A stretch of DNA of 64,000 nt from Roseovarius sp. Its GTDB lineage: Bacteria; Pseudomonadota; Alphaproteobacteria; Rhodobacterales; Rhodobacteraceae. Location of the stretch: NCBI GenBank assembly GCA_014359765.1, contig JACIYT010000002.1, positions 62,001 through 126,000 on the forward strand. Reading direction: 5' to 3'. Each line of letters opens with the position of its first letter. Position 1 is the stretch's first letter. The notes under the pieces were generated by a model. The model was not told the origin of the DNA. It was given only the letters and a program-made list of their open reading frames with translations, and ran no database searches. The position numbers and the translations under genes are program-made. Shown piece by piece: positions 17,301 to 25,952 of the stretch.

Positions 17301-18889
17301 TAATGGCTGAGCGGGCGATATTGCCGCGACAGCACCGCCGCCGGCGTGTCGTCGCCCATGCTGGCCAGCGCCTCCTTGCCATCCTCGGCCATGGGGGCGA
17401 GGATCTGCTCGATCTCCTCGATCGTGTAGCCCGCCGCGATCTGCCGCCGCCGAAGCTCCGCCCCGGTAAAGAGCGGCCTCTCCGTCACCCCGGCCAGCAC
17501 CTCGTCCAGCTCGTTGATCTTGCCCACCCATTCGGCATAGGGCTGGGCATGGGCCAGCTTGTCCTTGATTTCCGCGTCGTGATAGAGGCGGCCCTCGGCG
17601 GTATCGACGGCCAGCATCTGACCGGGACCGAGCGCGCCCTTTTCCTTCACCGATGCCTCATCGACCGGCACCATCCCCGCCTCCGATCCCGCGATCACCA
17701 GCCCGTCGCCCGTCACCACATAGCGCATCGGCCTGAGCCCGTTGCGATCGAGCCCCGCACAGACCCAGCGGCCATCGGTCATGGCGAGTGCTGCGGGCCC
17801 GTCCCAGGGCTCCATCACCGCGTTGCAATAGGAATACATGTCGCGCCAGGCCGCGGGCAGTTCCTCGGCCTGTTTCGACCAGGCCTCGGGCACCAGCACT
17901 GTCTTGGCCATCGGCGCGCTGCGCCCGGCGCGCACCAGCAGCTCGAACACCGCGTCGAGCGCGCCGCTGTCGCTCGATCCCTGCGGGATGATCGGCTTGA
18001 TATCTTCTGCCAGCTCGCCAAAGGCCCCGCTCGCCATGCGGATTTCGTGGCTCTTCATCCAGTTGATGTTGCCCTTGAGCGTGTTGATCTCGCCGTTATG
18101 CGCCAGCATCCGGAACGGCTGTGCCAGCCACCATTGCGGGAAGGTGTTGGTGGAATAGCGCTGGTGATAGATCGCAAAGGCGCTGGCGAAACGGTCATCC
18201 TGCAAATCCGGGTAGAACACCGCCACCTGCTCGGCCAGCATCATGCCCTTGTAGATGATGCTCCGGCAGGACAGGCTGGCGATATAGAGCCCGCTGATCC
18301 CGGCCTGCGTCACCGCCTTCTCGATGCGGCGGCGAATCACGTAGAGCTCGCGCTCGAACGCCTCCTCGTCGAGGCCCTTGGCGTCGGAAATCAGGATCTG
18401 CTCGATCTCGGGCCGGGTGGCATTGGCCTTCTCGCCCAGGCAGGAGATATCGACCGGCACATGCCGCCAGCCGTAGATCGTGTGCCCCATGCGCAGCACT
18501 TCGGTCTCGACGATGGTCCGGCAGCGTTCCTGCGCGCCGAAATCGGTGCGCGGCAGAAAGACCTGCCCGACCGCGATCAGGCGGTGCGCGCAGGGCTCGT
18601 GCCCGGTGCGCCGGATCTGGTCATAGAAGAACGGCACCGGGATCTGCACATGGATGCCCGCGCCGTCGCCGGTCTTGCCATCGGCATCGACCGCACCGCG
18701 ATGCCAGATCGCCTTGAGCGCGTCGATGCCGGCCTGCACCACCTTGCGCGAGGGCTTGCCGTCGATTGACACCACGAGGCCCACCCCGCAGGAGGAACGT
18801 TCCTCGTCCTCGGCATACATCCCGTTCGCGGCCAGCCACTTGCGCCTGGCCTCTTCCGCCGCGGCCCAGTCCTGATCGAATGTCGTCAT
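14357..18889 (-). CDS. gltB: Glutamate synthase (NADPH) large subunit GltB
   Basis: A 1510-residue glutamate synthase alpha subunit. The N-terminal glutaminase domain begins at SSCGVGLV, with the Cys as the amidotransferase nucleophile. The central and FMN-binding domains follow, including HNGEINTLKGN, GEGGEDPAHF, the FMN-site region ISPPPHHDIYSIEDLAQL and the Fe-S segment CLMVRQCQSNTCPVGVC. The C-terminal GXGXG beta-helix domain closes the protein. With GltD it makes glutamate from 2-oxoglutarate and glutamine. I chose the ATG at 18889 (MTTFDQDW), which gives the usual alphaproteobacterial N-terminus; the longer ORF runs into the 3' end of gltD. It lies 77 bp downstream of gltD, so the order is gltD-gltB. 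Confidence 0.97.
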   Translation of the reverse strand: MTTFDQDWAAAEEARRKWLAANGMYAEDEERSSCGVGLVVSIDGKPSRKVVQAGIDALKAIWHRGAVDADGKTGDGAGIHVQIPVPFFYDQIRRTGHEPCAHRLIAVGQVFLPRTDFGAQERCRTIVETEVLRMGHTIYGWRHVPVDISCLGEKANATRPEIEQILISDAKGLDEEAFERELYVIRRRIEKAVTQAGISGLYIASLSCRSIIYKGMMLAEQVAVFYPDLQDDRFASAFAIYHQRYSTNTFPQWWLAQPFRMLAHNGEINTLKGNINWMKSHEIRMASGAFGELAEDIKPIIPQGSSDSGALDAVFELLVRAGRSAPMAKTVLVPEAWSKQAEELPAAWRDMYSYCNAVMEPWDGPAALAMTDGRWVCAGLDRNGLRPMRYVVTGDGLVIAGSEAGMVPVDEASVKEKGALGPGQMLAVDTAEGRLYHDAEIKDKLAHAQPYAEWVGKINELDEVLAGVTERPLFTGAELRRRQIAAGYTIEEIEQILAPMAEDGKEALASMGDDTPAAVLSRQYRPLSHYFRQNFSQVTNPAIDSLREFRVMSLKTRFGNLKNVLDESGAQTEIITLESPFLANAQWDELIRQFGEDVAAIDCTFAPGGTTLQDGLERIRAEAEDAVRSGIANIVLSDHGLGEARVGMPMILATSAVHSHLTRKGLRTFCSLNVRSAECIDPHYFAVLIGAGATTVNAYLAEDTIADRIARGLIEGSLTEAMARYRAAIDQGLLKIMSKMGISVISSYRGGLNFEAVGLSRALCAEYFPGLTSRISGIGVSGIQAKTEEVHGRAFRGGQDILPIGGFYKARKSGETHAWGAQTMHLLQTACDRASYALWKRYSAAMQANPPIHLRDLMAIKPMGEAVPLEEVESVTAIRKRFVTPGMSLGALSPEAHKTLNVAMNRIGARSDSGEGGEDPAHFTPEPNGDNPSAKIKQVASGRFGVTAEYLNHCEELEIKVAQGAKPGEGGQLPGMKVTKLIARLRHSTPGVTLISPPPHHDIYSIEDLAQLIYDLKQINPEVKVCVKLVAQSGVGTIAAGVAKAKADVILISGHNGGTGASPATSIKYAGLPWEMGLTEAHQVLSMNNLRERVTLRTDGGLRTGRDIVMAAMMGAEEFGIGTAALIAMGCLMVRQCQSNTCPVGVCTQDEALRRKFTGTAEKVVNLITFYAQEVREVLASIGARSLDEVIGRADLLTQVSRGSAHLDDLDLNPMLITVGRAGATRFERNRPRNEVPDTLDAEIVRDAARFLNDGEKMQLQYTVQNTHRSVGTRVSSHIVRRFGMRNALQPDHLTVKLTGSAGQSLGAFAAPGLKIEVSGDANDYVGKGLSGATIVVRPPMASPLVAHENTIIGNTVLYGATDGYLFAAGRAGERFAVRNSGAKVVVEGCGSNGCEYMTGGVAVILGAIGPNFGAGMTGGMAYIHDPEGRAATLVNGETLVACKVAEAHWEAQLRDLVERHLAETGSRRAQEILRYWDRELPRFVQLCPKEMLDKLAHPLGMTPAAIPAE

Positions 18890-18966
18890 CGGTCCTTGCC
18901 CTTCCTTTGCCGGGGCCGGATGGCGCGCCCGGTGGGTCAGATATACTGTCGTTCTTGCGGCCGCCG

Positions 18967-20400
18967 CTACTCGGCGGCGATGGCCTGCGCCGTGTCCAGA
19001 TCGCCGAGGATCGCCGCCGCCGCGTCGCGCCCGTCGCGGATCGCCCAGACCACGAGAGAGGCGCCGCGCACGATGTCGCCAACGGCGTAAACGCCGGGCA
19101 GCGCGGTGCGGCCGGTGGTGAATTCGGCCTTGATCGTGCCCCAGCGGGTCACTTCCAATTCCTCTTGATCCCAAAGGCGTGGCAGGTCTTCCGGCTCGAA
19201 CCCGAGCGCCTTGATCACCAGGTCTGCGGGCGCATCCTCGATCGCGCCCTCGATCGGCTCAGGGCTTTGGCGCCCCGTCGCGTCCGGCGCGCCAAGGCGC
19301 ATCTTCTGCACCCTGACCGCCGTCACCGGGTCGCCCACGAACCCCACAGGCGCGCTCAGCCATTCAAAGACAACGCCTTCTTCCTCGGCATTGGCCACCT
19401 CGCGCTGGCTGCCGGGCATGTTCTCACGGTCGCGCCGATAGAGGCAGGTCACGCTTGCCGCGCCCTGCCGGATCGCCGTGCGGACGCAATCCATTGCGGT
19501 GTCGCCGCCGCCGACCACGATCACGCGCTTGCCGCTCGCGTTCAATTCGCCGCTCTCGAATTCCGGCACCCGATCGCCAAAGCCCACGCGATTGGACGCC
19601 GTCAGATAGTCGATGGCCCGCACGATGCCGGACGCGCCCGCGCCCGGCCCGTCAAGCTCTCGGCTCTTGTAGACCCCGGTTGCGATCAATATCGCATTAT
19701 GCCGGTCGCGAATTTCCTCAAAGCTGATATCCGTGCCCACGTCGCAGTTCAGCACGAATTCCACGCCGCCCGCCTCCAGCTGCGCGATGCGGCGCATCAC
19801 CACGTCCTTCTCCAGCTTGAAGCCGGGGATCCCGTAGGTCAGCAGCCCGCCGGCGCGGTCGTAGCGGTCATAGATCGTGACCTGCACCCCCGCCCGCCGC
19901 AGCACATCAGCAGCGGCCAGGCCACCGGGCCCCGCGCCGATGATCCCGACGGATTCAGCACGTTCCGCCCTGGGCGCGACAGGCGCGACCCAGCCCTTTT
20001 CCCAGGCGGTGTCGGTGATGTATTTCTCCACCGCGCCGATCGTCACCGTGCCATGGCCCGATTGCTCGATCACGCAATTGCCCTCGCAGAGCCGGTCCTG
20101 CGGGCAGATGCGTCCGCAAATCTCGGGGAACGTATTGGTCAACTGGCTGATTTCATAGGCTTCCTTCAGCCGCCCCTCGGCGGTGAGCTTGAGCCAGTCG
20201 GGAATGTTGTTGTGCAGCGGACAGTGGCTCTGACAATAGGGCACGCCGCATTGGCTGCACCGGCTGGCCTGTTCGCGGGCCTTGGCATCGGCGAATTCCG
20301 CGTAGATTTCGGCGAAATCGCGCCGCCGCTCCGCGGCGTCGCGCCTGGCGGGCATCTCGCGCCCCACGGTCACGAATTTCAACATTGCCTGCTGCGCCAT
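18967..20400 (-). CDS. gltD: Glutamate synthase (NADPH) small subunit GltD
   Basis: A 477-residue flavoprotein. The N-terminal domain carries the Fe-S cysteines in CSQCGVPYCQSHCPLHNNIPDW and CGRICPQDRLCEGNCV. An FAD-binding GIIGAGPGGLAAADVLRR and an NADPH-binding VIVVGGGDTAMDC follow, and the C-terminal AVGDIVRGASLVVWAI closes the FAD site. It transfers electrons from NADPH to GltB. It is first in the gltD-gltB pair and divergent from uppP. The 218-bp upstream gap contains two short inverted repeats that could be operators. Confidence 0.97.
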   Translation of the reverse strand: MAQQAMLKFVTVGREMPARRDAAERRRDFAEIYAEFADAKAREQASRCSQCGVPYCQSHCPLHNNIPDWLKLTAEGRLKEAYEISQLTNTFPEICGRICPQDRLCEGNCVIEQSGHGTVTIGAVEKYITDTAWEKGWVAPVAPRAERAESVGIIGAGPGGLAAADVLRRAGVQVTIYDRYDRAGGLLTYGIPGFKLEKDVVMRRIAQLEAGGVEFVLNCDVGTDISFEEIRDRHNAILIATGVYKSRELDGPGAGASGIVRAIDYLTASNRVGFGDRVPEFESGELNASGKRVIVVGGGDTAMDCVRTAIRQGAASVTCLYRRDRENMPGSQREVANAEEEGVVFEWLSAPVGFVGDPVTAVRVQKMRLGAPDATGRQSPEPIEGAIEDAPADLVIKALGFEPEDLPRLWDQEELEVTRWGTIKAEFTTGRTALPGVYAVGDIVRGASLVVWAIRDGRDAAAAILGDLDTAQAIAAE

Positions 20401-20520
20401 GCGGCATCCTCCCGAGTCTGGCTGCGCTCAGCCTATAGACGCGGCGGGCGGGAATGAAAAGACAGAAATAGTGACCTATATGGACCTTTGGGCATGAATT
20501 CGCGAAGAGGTGCCGAAAAA

Positions 20521-20537
20521 TCATGACAAAGTCATGA
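20521..20537. promoter_or_regulatory. Perfect inverted repeat TCATGAC-AAA-GTCATGA
   Basis: This 17-base dyad with 7-bp arms lies in the gltD/uppP divergent intergenic region, 121 bp from the gltD start and 82 bp from the uppP start. It could be an operator for either gene. The cognate factor is unknown. Confidence 0.4.
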
Positions 20538-20542
20538 CCGAA

Positions 20543-20558
20543 TCGGACGTATATCCGA
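20543..20558. promoter_or_regulatory. Inverted repeat TCGGA-CGTATA-TCCGA
   Basis: A second short dyad (5-bp arms, 6-base spacer) starts 5 bases after the first one in the gltD/uppP gap. The pairing of two dyads suggests a regulated divergent promoter, but neither matches a motif I recognise. Confidence 0.3.
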
Positions 20559-20618
20559 AATTGCCCTTCCCCGGGATTCCGGTCTAGAAGCGCGCAGAGC
20601 CGTGCAGGAACGCCCGAA

Positions 20619-21422
20619 ATGCCGATTTTCCAGATATTCATGGTCGCCGTGATCCAGGGGATCACCGAATTCCTGCCGATCTCTTCCTCGGGGCACCTGA
20701 TTCTCCTGCCGGCCCTCACTGGCATGGCCGATCAGGGGCAGGCGATCGACGTGGCGGTGCATGTCGGCACGCTCGCGGCGGTCATGCTCTTTTTCCGCGC
20801 CGATGTCGGCCCGGCGCTGGCCGGTCTGCCGCGGCTGATGCGCGGACGCGCTGACACGCAGGGCGCGCGCCTCGCATTGCTGCTCGTCGTCGCGACGATC
20901 CCGGTCATCCTCGCGGGGCTCATGCTCAAGCTCACGGGCCTCGACGATGCGTTGCGCTCGATCACCGTGATCGCCTGGGCGACGATCTTCTTCGGCCTTC
21001 TGCTCTGGTGGGCGGATCAGCGCGGCGCCATCGAGAAGACCGCCCGCGACTGGACCCTGCGCGAGGCGATCACCCTCGGCCTGTGGCAGGCGGTGGCGCT
21101 CATTCCCGGCACTTCGCGCTCGGGGATCACCATCACCGGCGCGCGCATTCTCGGCTATCAGCGGCACGATGCCGCGCGCCTCTCCATGCTCATGTCGATC
21201 CCGACGATCATGGCGAGCGGCGCGTTGCTGGGGCTCGAGGTAGCGATGGAGGCCGATACAGCGCTCCTGCGCGACGGTGCGATTGCCGCCGCTTTCGCCT
21301 TTGTCGCGGCGCTGTTCGCGCTCAGCCTGATGATGCGGCTGCTGCGCAGCGTCAGCTTCACGCCCTATGTGATCTATCGCCTCGGGCTCGGGCTGGCGCT
21401 GCTCTGGTATGCCTGGGGGTGA
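20619..21422 (+). CDS. uppP: Undecaprenyl-diphosphatase UppP (BacA family)
   Basis: A 267-residue integral membrane protein with about eight hydrophobic helices. It contains the two family motifs: VIQGITEFLPISSSGHL near the N-terminus and IPGTSRSGITITGARILGY near residue 165, with the Glu and Arg/Ser residues needed for activity. It dephosphorylates undecaprenyl pyrophosphate to recycle the lipid carrier for peptidoglycan synthesis. The gene is monocistronic, divergent from gltD, and ends 13 bp before the convergent NDUFA9-like gene. Confidence 0.96.
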   Translation: MPIFQIFMVAVIQGITEFLPISSSGHLILLPALTGMADQGQAIDVAVHVGTLAAVMLFFRADVGPALAGLPRLMRGRADTQGARLALLLVVATIPVILAGLMLKLTGLDDALRSITVIAWATIFFGLLLWWADQRGAIEKTARDWTLREAITLGLWQAVALIPGTSRSGITITGARILGYQRHDAARLSMLMSIPTIMASGALLGLEVAMEADTALLRDGAIAAAFAFVAALFALSLMMRLLRSVSFTPYVIYRLGLGLALLWYAWG

Positions 21423-21435
21423 GGCGGGGTGAGGC

Positions 21436-22416
21436 TCAGGCGCGCAGGTTGCGCGCCGATTCGCGGATCGCCTCGAACTGCCCGGTCGGACGGAACCGCC
21501 AGAGATAGTCAGGCAGCACCGCCTCGGGCGCGACCGGCGTGATCCCGAGCTCGGCGAATCCCCGCGCGCCCTCGTGCACCACATTGTCCACCCGCAGGCT
21601 GCGCACCTGGTCGCGGGTGATCTGCGGCGGCACGAGGCCGAGCGTGAGCGTCTCGACAAGCTCCATCACACCGGCCGTGAGCGCGGCCACCGGGAAGGGA
21701 ATGTTCACGATCAGCCGCCGCCGCCGGATCACCCGCAGCATCAGCGCCATGAGCTCGCGGAACGTCGCCACCTCGGGGCCGCCCAGCTCGAGGATCCCCG
21801 GCTCTGCCGCGCCGGTCACGCCGAGAACGGCGGCCTGCGCCACATCGTCCACATAAACCGGCTGAAACCGCGTGCCGGCCCCCACCACCGGCAGGATCGG
21901 GCTACAGCGCGCCATCGCCGCGAAACGGTTGAAGAACCGGTCCTCTGCCCCGAAGATCACCGAGGGGCGCAGGATCATCGCCTGCGGCATATGGGCCAGC
22001 ACACCCGCCTCGCCGGCGGCCTTGGTGCGGGCATAAATGCTCGTGGCACCCGCATCGGCACCGATGGCCGAGATATGGACCATGCGCGCCACGCCCTCTT
22101 CGGCGGCGATGCGCGCGATTCGGGTTGCACCCTCGGCCTGCACGGCCTCGAAATTGTTGCGCCCCTTGCGGTCGAAGGTGCCGACGCAGTTGACCACCGC
22201 ATCGGCGCCAGGCATCACCGCGCGCACGCTGGCGTCGTCGCGAATGTTGCACAATACCGGCTCCACCTGGCCCGGCACACCATAGGGCCGGACATGGAGC
22301 GCCTCGTTGGGCCGCCGCACCGCGACGCGCACCCGCCAGCCTGCCGCCGCAAGCCGCCGCGTGATATAGCGACCGACGAAACCTGATCCGCCATAGATGG
22401 TGACGAGCTGGGACAT
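21436..22416 (-). CDS. NDUFA9-like NAD(P)H-binding protein of complex I
   Basis: A 326-residue atypical short-chain dehydrogenase. The N-terminal VTIYGGSGFVGRYITRRLA is a Rossmann dinucleotide-binding motif, followed by VNCVGTFD and a region (YARTKAAGE) with a Tyr-x-x-x-Lys pair. This organisation matches the complex I NDUFA9 subunit family, an accessory component that binds NADPH and stabilises the respiratory NADH dehydrogenase in alphaproteobacteria and mitochondria. It is a single gene convergent with uppP. Other NAD-dependent epimerase-like functions cannot be excluded. Confidence 0.85.
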   Translation of the reverse strand: MSQLVTIYGGSGFVGRYITRRLAAAGWRVRVAVRRPNEALHVRPYGVPGQVEPVLCNIRDDASVRAVMPGADAVVNCVGTFDRKGRNNFEAVQAEGATRIARIAAEEGVARMVHISAIGADAGATSIYARTKAAGEAGVLAHMPQAMILRPSVIFGAEDRFFNRFAAMARCSPILPVVGAGTRFQPVYVDDVAQAAVLGVTGAAEPGILELGGPEVATFRELMALMLRVIRRRRLIVNIPFPVAALTAGVMELVETLTLGLVPPQITRDQVRSLRVDNVVHEGARGFAELGITPVAPEAVLPDYLWRFRPTGQFEAIRESARNLRA

Positions 22417-22560
22417 GGGGGCCTCCGGGCTGCGATGACGCTCCCCTTCCTAGCGCCGTCCTCTCCGCACGACAAGGCGTTACGCCGCCTGCGACAGATC
22501 GCGCGAAATCGCCGTTGACACGCCCCCGGGCAGGGTCTAAACGCCAGCGTCACGACACCT

Positions 22561-22647
<87 letters not shown>

Positions 22648-22805
22648 TATTCTCCTGGCATAATTCTCCTGGCATGCCGATTTGTATCCGGACACCGCGC
22701 GAGCGGTTTTCGCCTGGCCTCGCGATTGTTTACCCTTCGCTCGTTGATGGACGGGCGGTCCATGTCAGCCCCGGCACATGCTGCAAGCCCTGCGGCCCCG
22801 GTCTG

Positions 22806-22825
22806 GCCCGGTTTTCGTGCCGGGC
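22806..22825 (-). terminator. Possible hairpin downstream of upp
   Basis: GCCCGG and CCGGGC flank an 8-base loop 24 bases past the upp stop codon on the minus strand. The stem is short, so this is a weak terminator candidate. Confidence 0.3.
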
Positions 22826-22848
22826 AAGCGGGGCAGGCGGCGCCGGAG

Positions 22849-23481
22849 CTATTTCGTGCCGAACATGCGGTCGCCGGCATCACCCAGACCGGGCAGGATA
22901 TAGCCCTTGTCATCGAGCCGTTCGTCGAGCGCGGCGGTGACGATCGGCACATCGGGATGCGCCTCGCGCATCCGCGCGACGCCCTCGGGCGCGGCCAGAA
23001 GACACAGGAATCGCAGATCGCGCGCGCCTGCCTCCTTGAGCATCGTGATGGCGGCGGCCGAGGAATTGCCCGTGGCCAGCATCGGATCGACCACGATCGA
23101 CAGGCGCTGTTCGAGCATGTCGGGAACCTTGAAATAGTATCGGACCGGTTGCAGCGTCGCCTCGTCCCGGTAAAGCCCGATGAACCCCACCCGCGCCGAG
23201 GGGATCAGCTCCAGCATCCCGTCCAGAAGGCCGTTGCCCGCGCGCAGGATCGAGATCAGCGCCAGCTTGCGCCCCGCGAGCACCGGCGCATCCATCTCCG
23301 TCAGCGGGGTCTCGATCGGGCGCGTGGTCATCGGCAGGCTGCGCGTGACCTCGTAGGCGAGAAACTGGCTGATCTCGCGCAGAAGCTGGCGGAAGACGGC
23401 GGTCGAGGTCTCCTTCTGCCGCATCAGCGTCAGCTTGTGCTGGACGAGCGGGTGTTCGACGATGGTCAGGTGCTGGGTCAC
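22849..23481 (-). CDS. upp: Uracil phosphoribosyltransferase Upp
   Basis: A 210-residue phosphoribosyltransferase. Residues [12 protein letters not shown] open the protein and [14 protein letters not shown] is the PRPP-binding loop. The closing [16 protein letters not shown] is the conserved uracil-binding C-terminus. It salvages uracil to UMP. The start is a GTG at 23481 preceded by GGAGG five bases away; a longer ORF to 23643 has no family character and covers the maeB leader. It is divergent from maeB, separated by a 191-bp region that contains G-rich tandem repeats. Confidence 0.95.
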   Translation of the reverse strand: MTQHLTIVEHPLVQHKLTLMRQKETSTAVFRQLLREISQFLAYEVTRSLPMTTRPIETPLTEMDAPVLAGRKLALISILRAGNGLLDGMLELIPSARVGFIGLYRDEATLQPVRYYFKVPDMLEQRLSIVVDPMLATGNSSAAAITMLKEAGARDLRFLCLLAAPEGVARMREAHPDVPIVTAALDERLDDKGYILPGLGDAGDRMFGTK

Positions 23482-23620
23482 GGGGCCTCCGGCGCTCGGG
23501 TCGTTTCGTGATTTCAGAAATTTCCCGCCCTGGCAACGCCGGGATTGCCGGGCGGCACGCGACGGTGCAAGTTGCCTCCATGCGCCGCGTGGCGGCCATC
23601 GGCGCGCAAAAGCGGTTTTG

Positions 23621-23650
23621 GCACCGGGGGGCACCGGGGGCACCGGGGGG
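23621..23650. repeat. Three tandem copies of a CACCGGGGG unit in the maeB leader
   Basis: The sequence reads as two copies of GCACCGGGGG followed by CACCGGGGGG, directly upstream of the maeB ribosome-binding site (GGGAGG near 23660). The G runs of five and six bases are prone to slippage. A role in the leader is possible but not shown. Confidence 0.7.
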
Positions 23651-23672
23651 CAAAGGGCAGGGAGGCACGGAA

Positions 23673-25952
23673 ATGACGGACAGCCACGGGGATGCGCTGC
23701 GGGAGGCGGCGCTCGATTACCACGAATTTCCCAAGCCCGGCAAACTGGAGATCCGCGCCACCAAGCCGATGGCGAACGGGCGAGACCTCGCGCGCGCCTA
23801 CAGCCCCGGCGTGGCCGAGGCCTGTCTGGAGATCAGGGACGATCCGTCGAGCGCGCGCCGCTTTACCGCGCGCGGCAATCTGGTGGCGGTGGTCACCAAC
23901 GGCACCGCCGTGCTGGGGCTTGGCAATATCGGCGCGCTGGCGTCCAAGCCGGTGATGGAGGGCAAGGCGGTGCTCTTCAAGAAATTCGCCCATATCGACT
24001 GTTTCGACATCGAGCTGAACGAGACCGACCCCGAGAAACTCGCCGAGATCGTCTGCGCGCTGGAGCCGACATTCGGCGCGGTCAACCTTGAGGACATAAA
24101 GGCGCCCGATTGTTTCATCGTCGAACGGATCTGCCGCGAGCGGATGAACATCCCCGTCTTTCACGACGATCAGCACGGCACGGCGATCGTCGTGGGCGCG
24201 GCGGCGGTCAATGCGCTGCATGTCGCGGACAAGCGGTTCGACGAGATCAAGGTCGTCTCGACGGGCGGCGGCGCGGCGGGGATCGCCTGTCTCAACATGC
24301 TGCTGAAACTGGGTGCAAAGCCCGAGAACGTATGGCTGTGCGATATTCACGGGCTGGTCCACGAGGGCCGCGAGGTGGACATGAACCCCGAAAAGGCGGC
24401 CTTTGCGCAGGCCACCGATCTGCGCACGCTCGACGATGTGATCGAGGGGGCCGACCTCTTTCTGGGGCTTTCGGGGCCTGGCGTTCTGACCGCTGATCGG
24501 GTGCGCCGCATGGCCGCGCGCCCGATCATCTTTGCGCTGGCCAATCCCACCCCCGAGATCATGCCCGACGTGGCGCGCGCCGCCGCGCCGGATGCGATCA
24601 TCGCCACGGGGCGATCGGATTTTCCCAACCAGGTCAATAACGTGCTGTGTTTCCCGTTCATCTTCCGGGGCGCGCTCGATGTGGGCGCGACCGAGATCAA
24701 CGACGCGATGGAACTGGCCTGCGTGCAAGGCATCGCCGCGCTGGCCCGCGCCACCACGAGCGCCGAGGCGGCGGCGGCCTATGCCGGCGAGCAGATGACA
24801 TTCGGCCCCGATTACCTCATCCCCAAGCCGTTCGATCCGCGCCTCTCGGGCGTCGTCGCGACCGCCGTGGCGCGCGCCGCGATGGAGACGGGCGTGGCGA
24901 CACGCCCGATCGAGGACATGGCGCGATACAAGGCCGATCTCGATGCCGGGCAATTCAGGTCGGCGCTGCTCATGCGGCCGGTCTTCGAGGCCGCGCGCAG
25001 CGCCTCGCGGCGGATCGTCTTTGCCGAAGGCGAGGACGAGCGCGTGCTGCGCGCGGCGCAGGCGATCCTCGAGGAGACCACCGAACAGCCGATCCTGATC
25101 GGCCGCCCCGAGGTCATCGCGCGGCGCTGCGAGCGGGCGGGCCTCGCCATCCGCCCCGAGCGCGACCTGACCATCGTCAATCCCGAGAACGATCCGCGCT
25201 ACCGCGATTACTGGGAGAGCTATCACGCGATCATGGCGCGGCGCGGCGTCACACCCGATATCGCCCGCGCGGTGATGCGCACCAACACCACCGCCATCGG
25301 CGCGGTCATGGTGCATCGTGGCGATGCCGACAGCCTCATCTGCGGCACTTTCGGGGAATTCCGCTGGCATCTCAATTACGTGACGCAGGTGCTGGCCGAT
25401 GCGGATCACCACCCCCATGGCGCGCTCAGCCTGATGATCCTCGAGGACGGGCCGCTCTTTGTCGCCGATACCCATGTCTATTCGCTGCCCACGCCCGAGA
25501 ACCTCGCCGAGATCGCCATCGGCGCGGCGCGCCACGTCCGGCGCTTCGGGCTCACGCCCAAGGTGGCGTTCTGCTCGCAGTCGCAATTCGGCAACCAGGC
25601 CGAGGGCTCGGGGCGGCGGCTGCGCGAGGCGATCGCCATTCTCGACCGCGCGCCGCGCGATTTCGCCTATGAGGGCGAAATGAACGTGGATGTCGCACTC
25701 GATGCCGACCTGCGCGAGCGGCTGCTGCCCGGCAACCGGCTGGAGGGGGCGGCAAACGTGCTGGTCTTTGGCCATGCCGATGCGGCCTCGGCGGTGCGCA
25801 ACATCCTCAAGATGAAGGCGGGCGGGCTCGAGGTGGGGCCGATCCTGATGGGCATGGGCAATCGCGCGCATGTGGTCTCGCCCGGGATCACCGCGCGCGG
25901 GCTGCTCAACATGGCCGCCATCGCCGGCACGCCGGTGGCGCATTACGGCTGA
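23673..25952 (+). CDS. maeB: NADP-dependent malic enzyme MaeB with phosphotransacetylase-like C-terminal domain
   Basis: A 759-residue two-domain protein. Residues 1 to about 430 are malic enzyme: [24 protein letters not shown] (metal and substrate site), [15 protein letters not shown] (cofactor fold) and [20 protein letters not shown]. From about 430 on the sequence is phosphate-acetyltransferase-like ([15 protein letters not shown], then FGEFRWHL), which in this family is regulatory rather than catalytic. The enzyme decarboxylates malate to pyruvate and gives NADPH. I chose the ATG at 23673 because homology to the family starts there. Its stop codon abuts the stop of the convergent gene. 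Confidence 0.95.
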   Translation: MTDSHGDALREAALDYHEFPKPGKLEIRATKPMANGRDLARAYSPGVAEACLEIRDDPSSARRFTARGNLVAVVTNGTAVLGLGNIGALASKPVMEGKAVLFKKFAHIDCFDIELNETDPEKLAEIVCALEPTFGAVNLEDIKAPDCFIVERICRERMNIPVFHDDQHGTAIVVGAAAVNALHVADKRFDEIKVVSTGGGAAGIACLNMLLKLGAKPENVWLCDIHGLVHEGREVDMNPEKAAFAQATDLRTLDDVIEGADLFLGLSGPGVLTADRVRRMAARPIIFALANPTPEIMPDVARAAAPDAIIATGRSDFPNQVNNVLCFPFIFRGALDVGATEINDAMELACVQGIAALARATTSAEAAAAYAGEQMTFGPDYLIPKPFDPRLSGVVATAVARAAMETGVATRPIEDMARYKADLDAGQFRSALLMRPVFEAARSASRRIVFAEGEDERVLRAAQAILEETTEQPILIGRPEVIARRCERAGLAIRPERDLTIVNPENDPRYRDYWESYHAIMARRGVTPDIARAVMRTNTTAIGAVMVHRGDADSLICGTFGEFRWHLNYVTQVLADADHHPHGALSLMILEDGPLFVADTHVYSLPTPENLAEIAIGAARHVRRFGLTPKVAFCSQSQFGNQAEGSGRRLREAIAILDRAPRDFAYEGEMNVDVALDADLRERLLPGNRLEGAANVLVFGHADAASAVRNILKMKAGGLEVGPILMGMGNRAHVVSPGITARGLLNMAAIAGTPVAHYG

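Noticed and set aside
14234-18769. A 1511-codon open frame on the plus strand opposite gltB
   Set aside because: It is the antisense shadow of gltB, produced by high GC at third codon positions. The product is rich in His, Arg and Ala and has no recognisable fold, whereas gltB has every family motif.
23514-25943. An 809-codon minus-strand frame opposite maeB
   Set aside because: Antisense shadow; composition is His/Arg/Gly-rich without motifs, and maeB is unambiguous.
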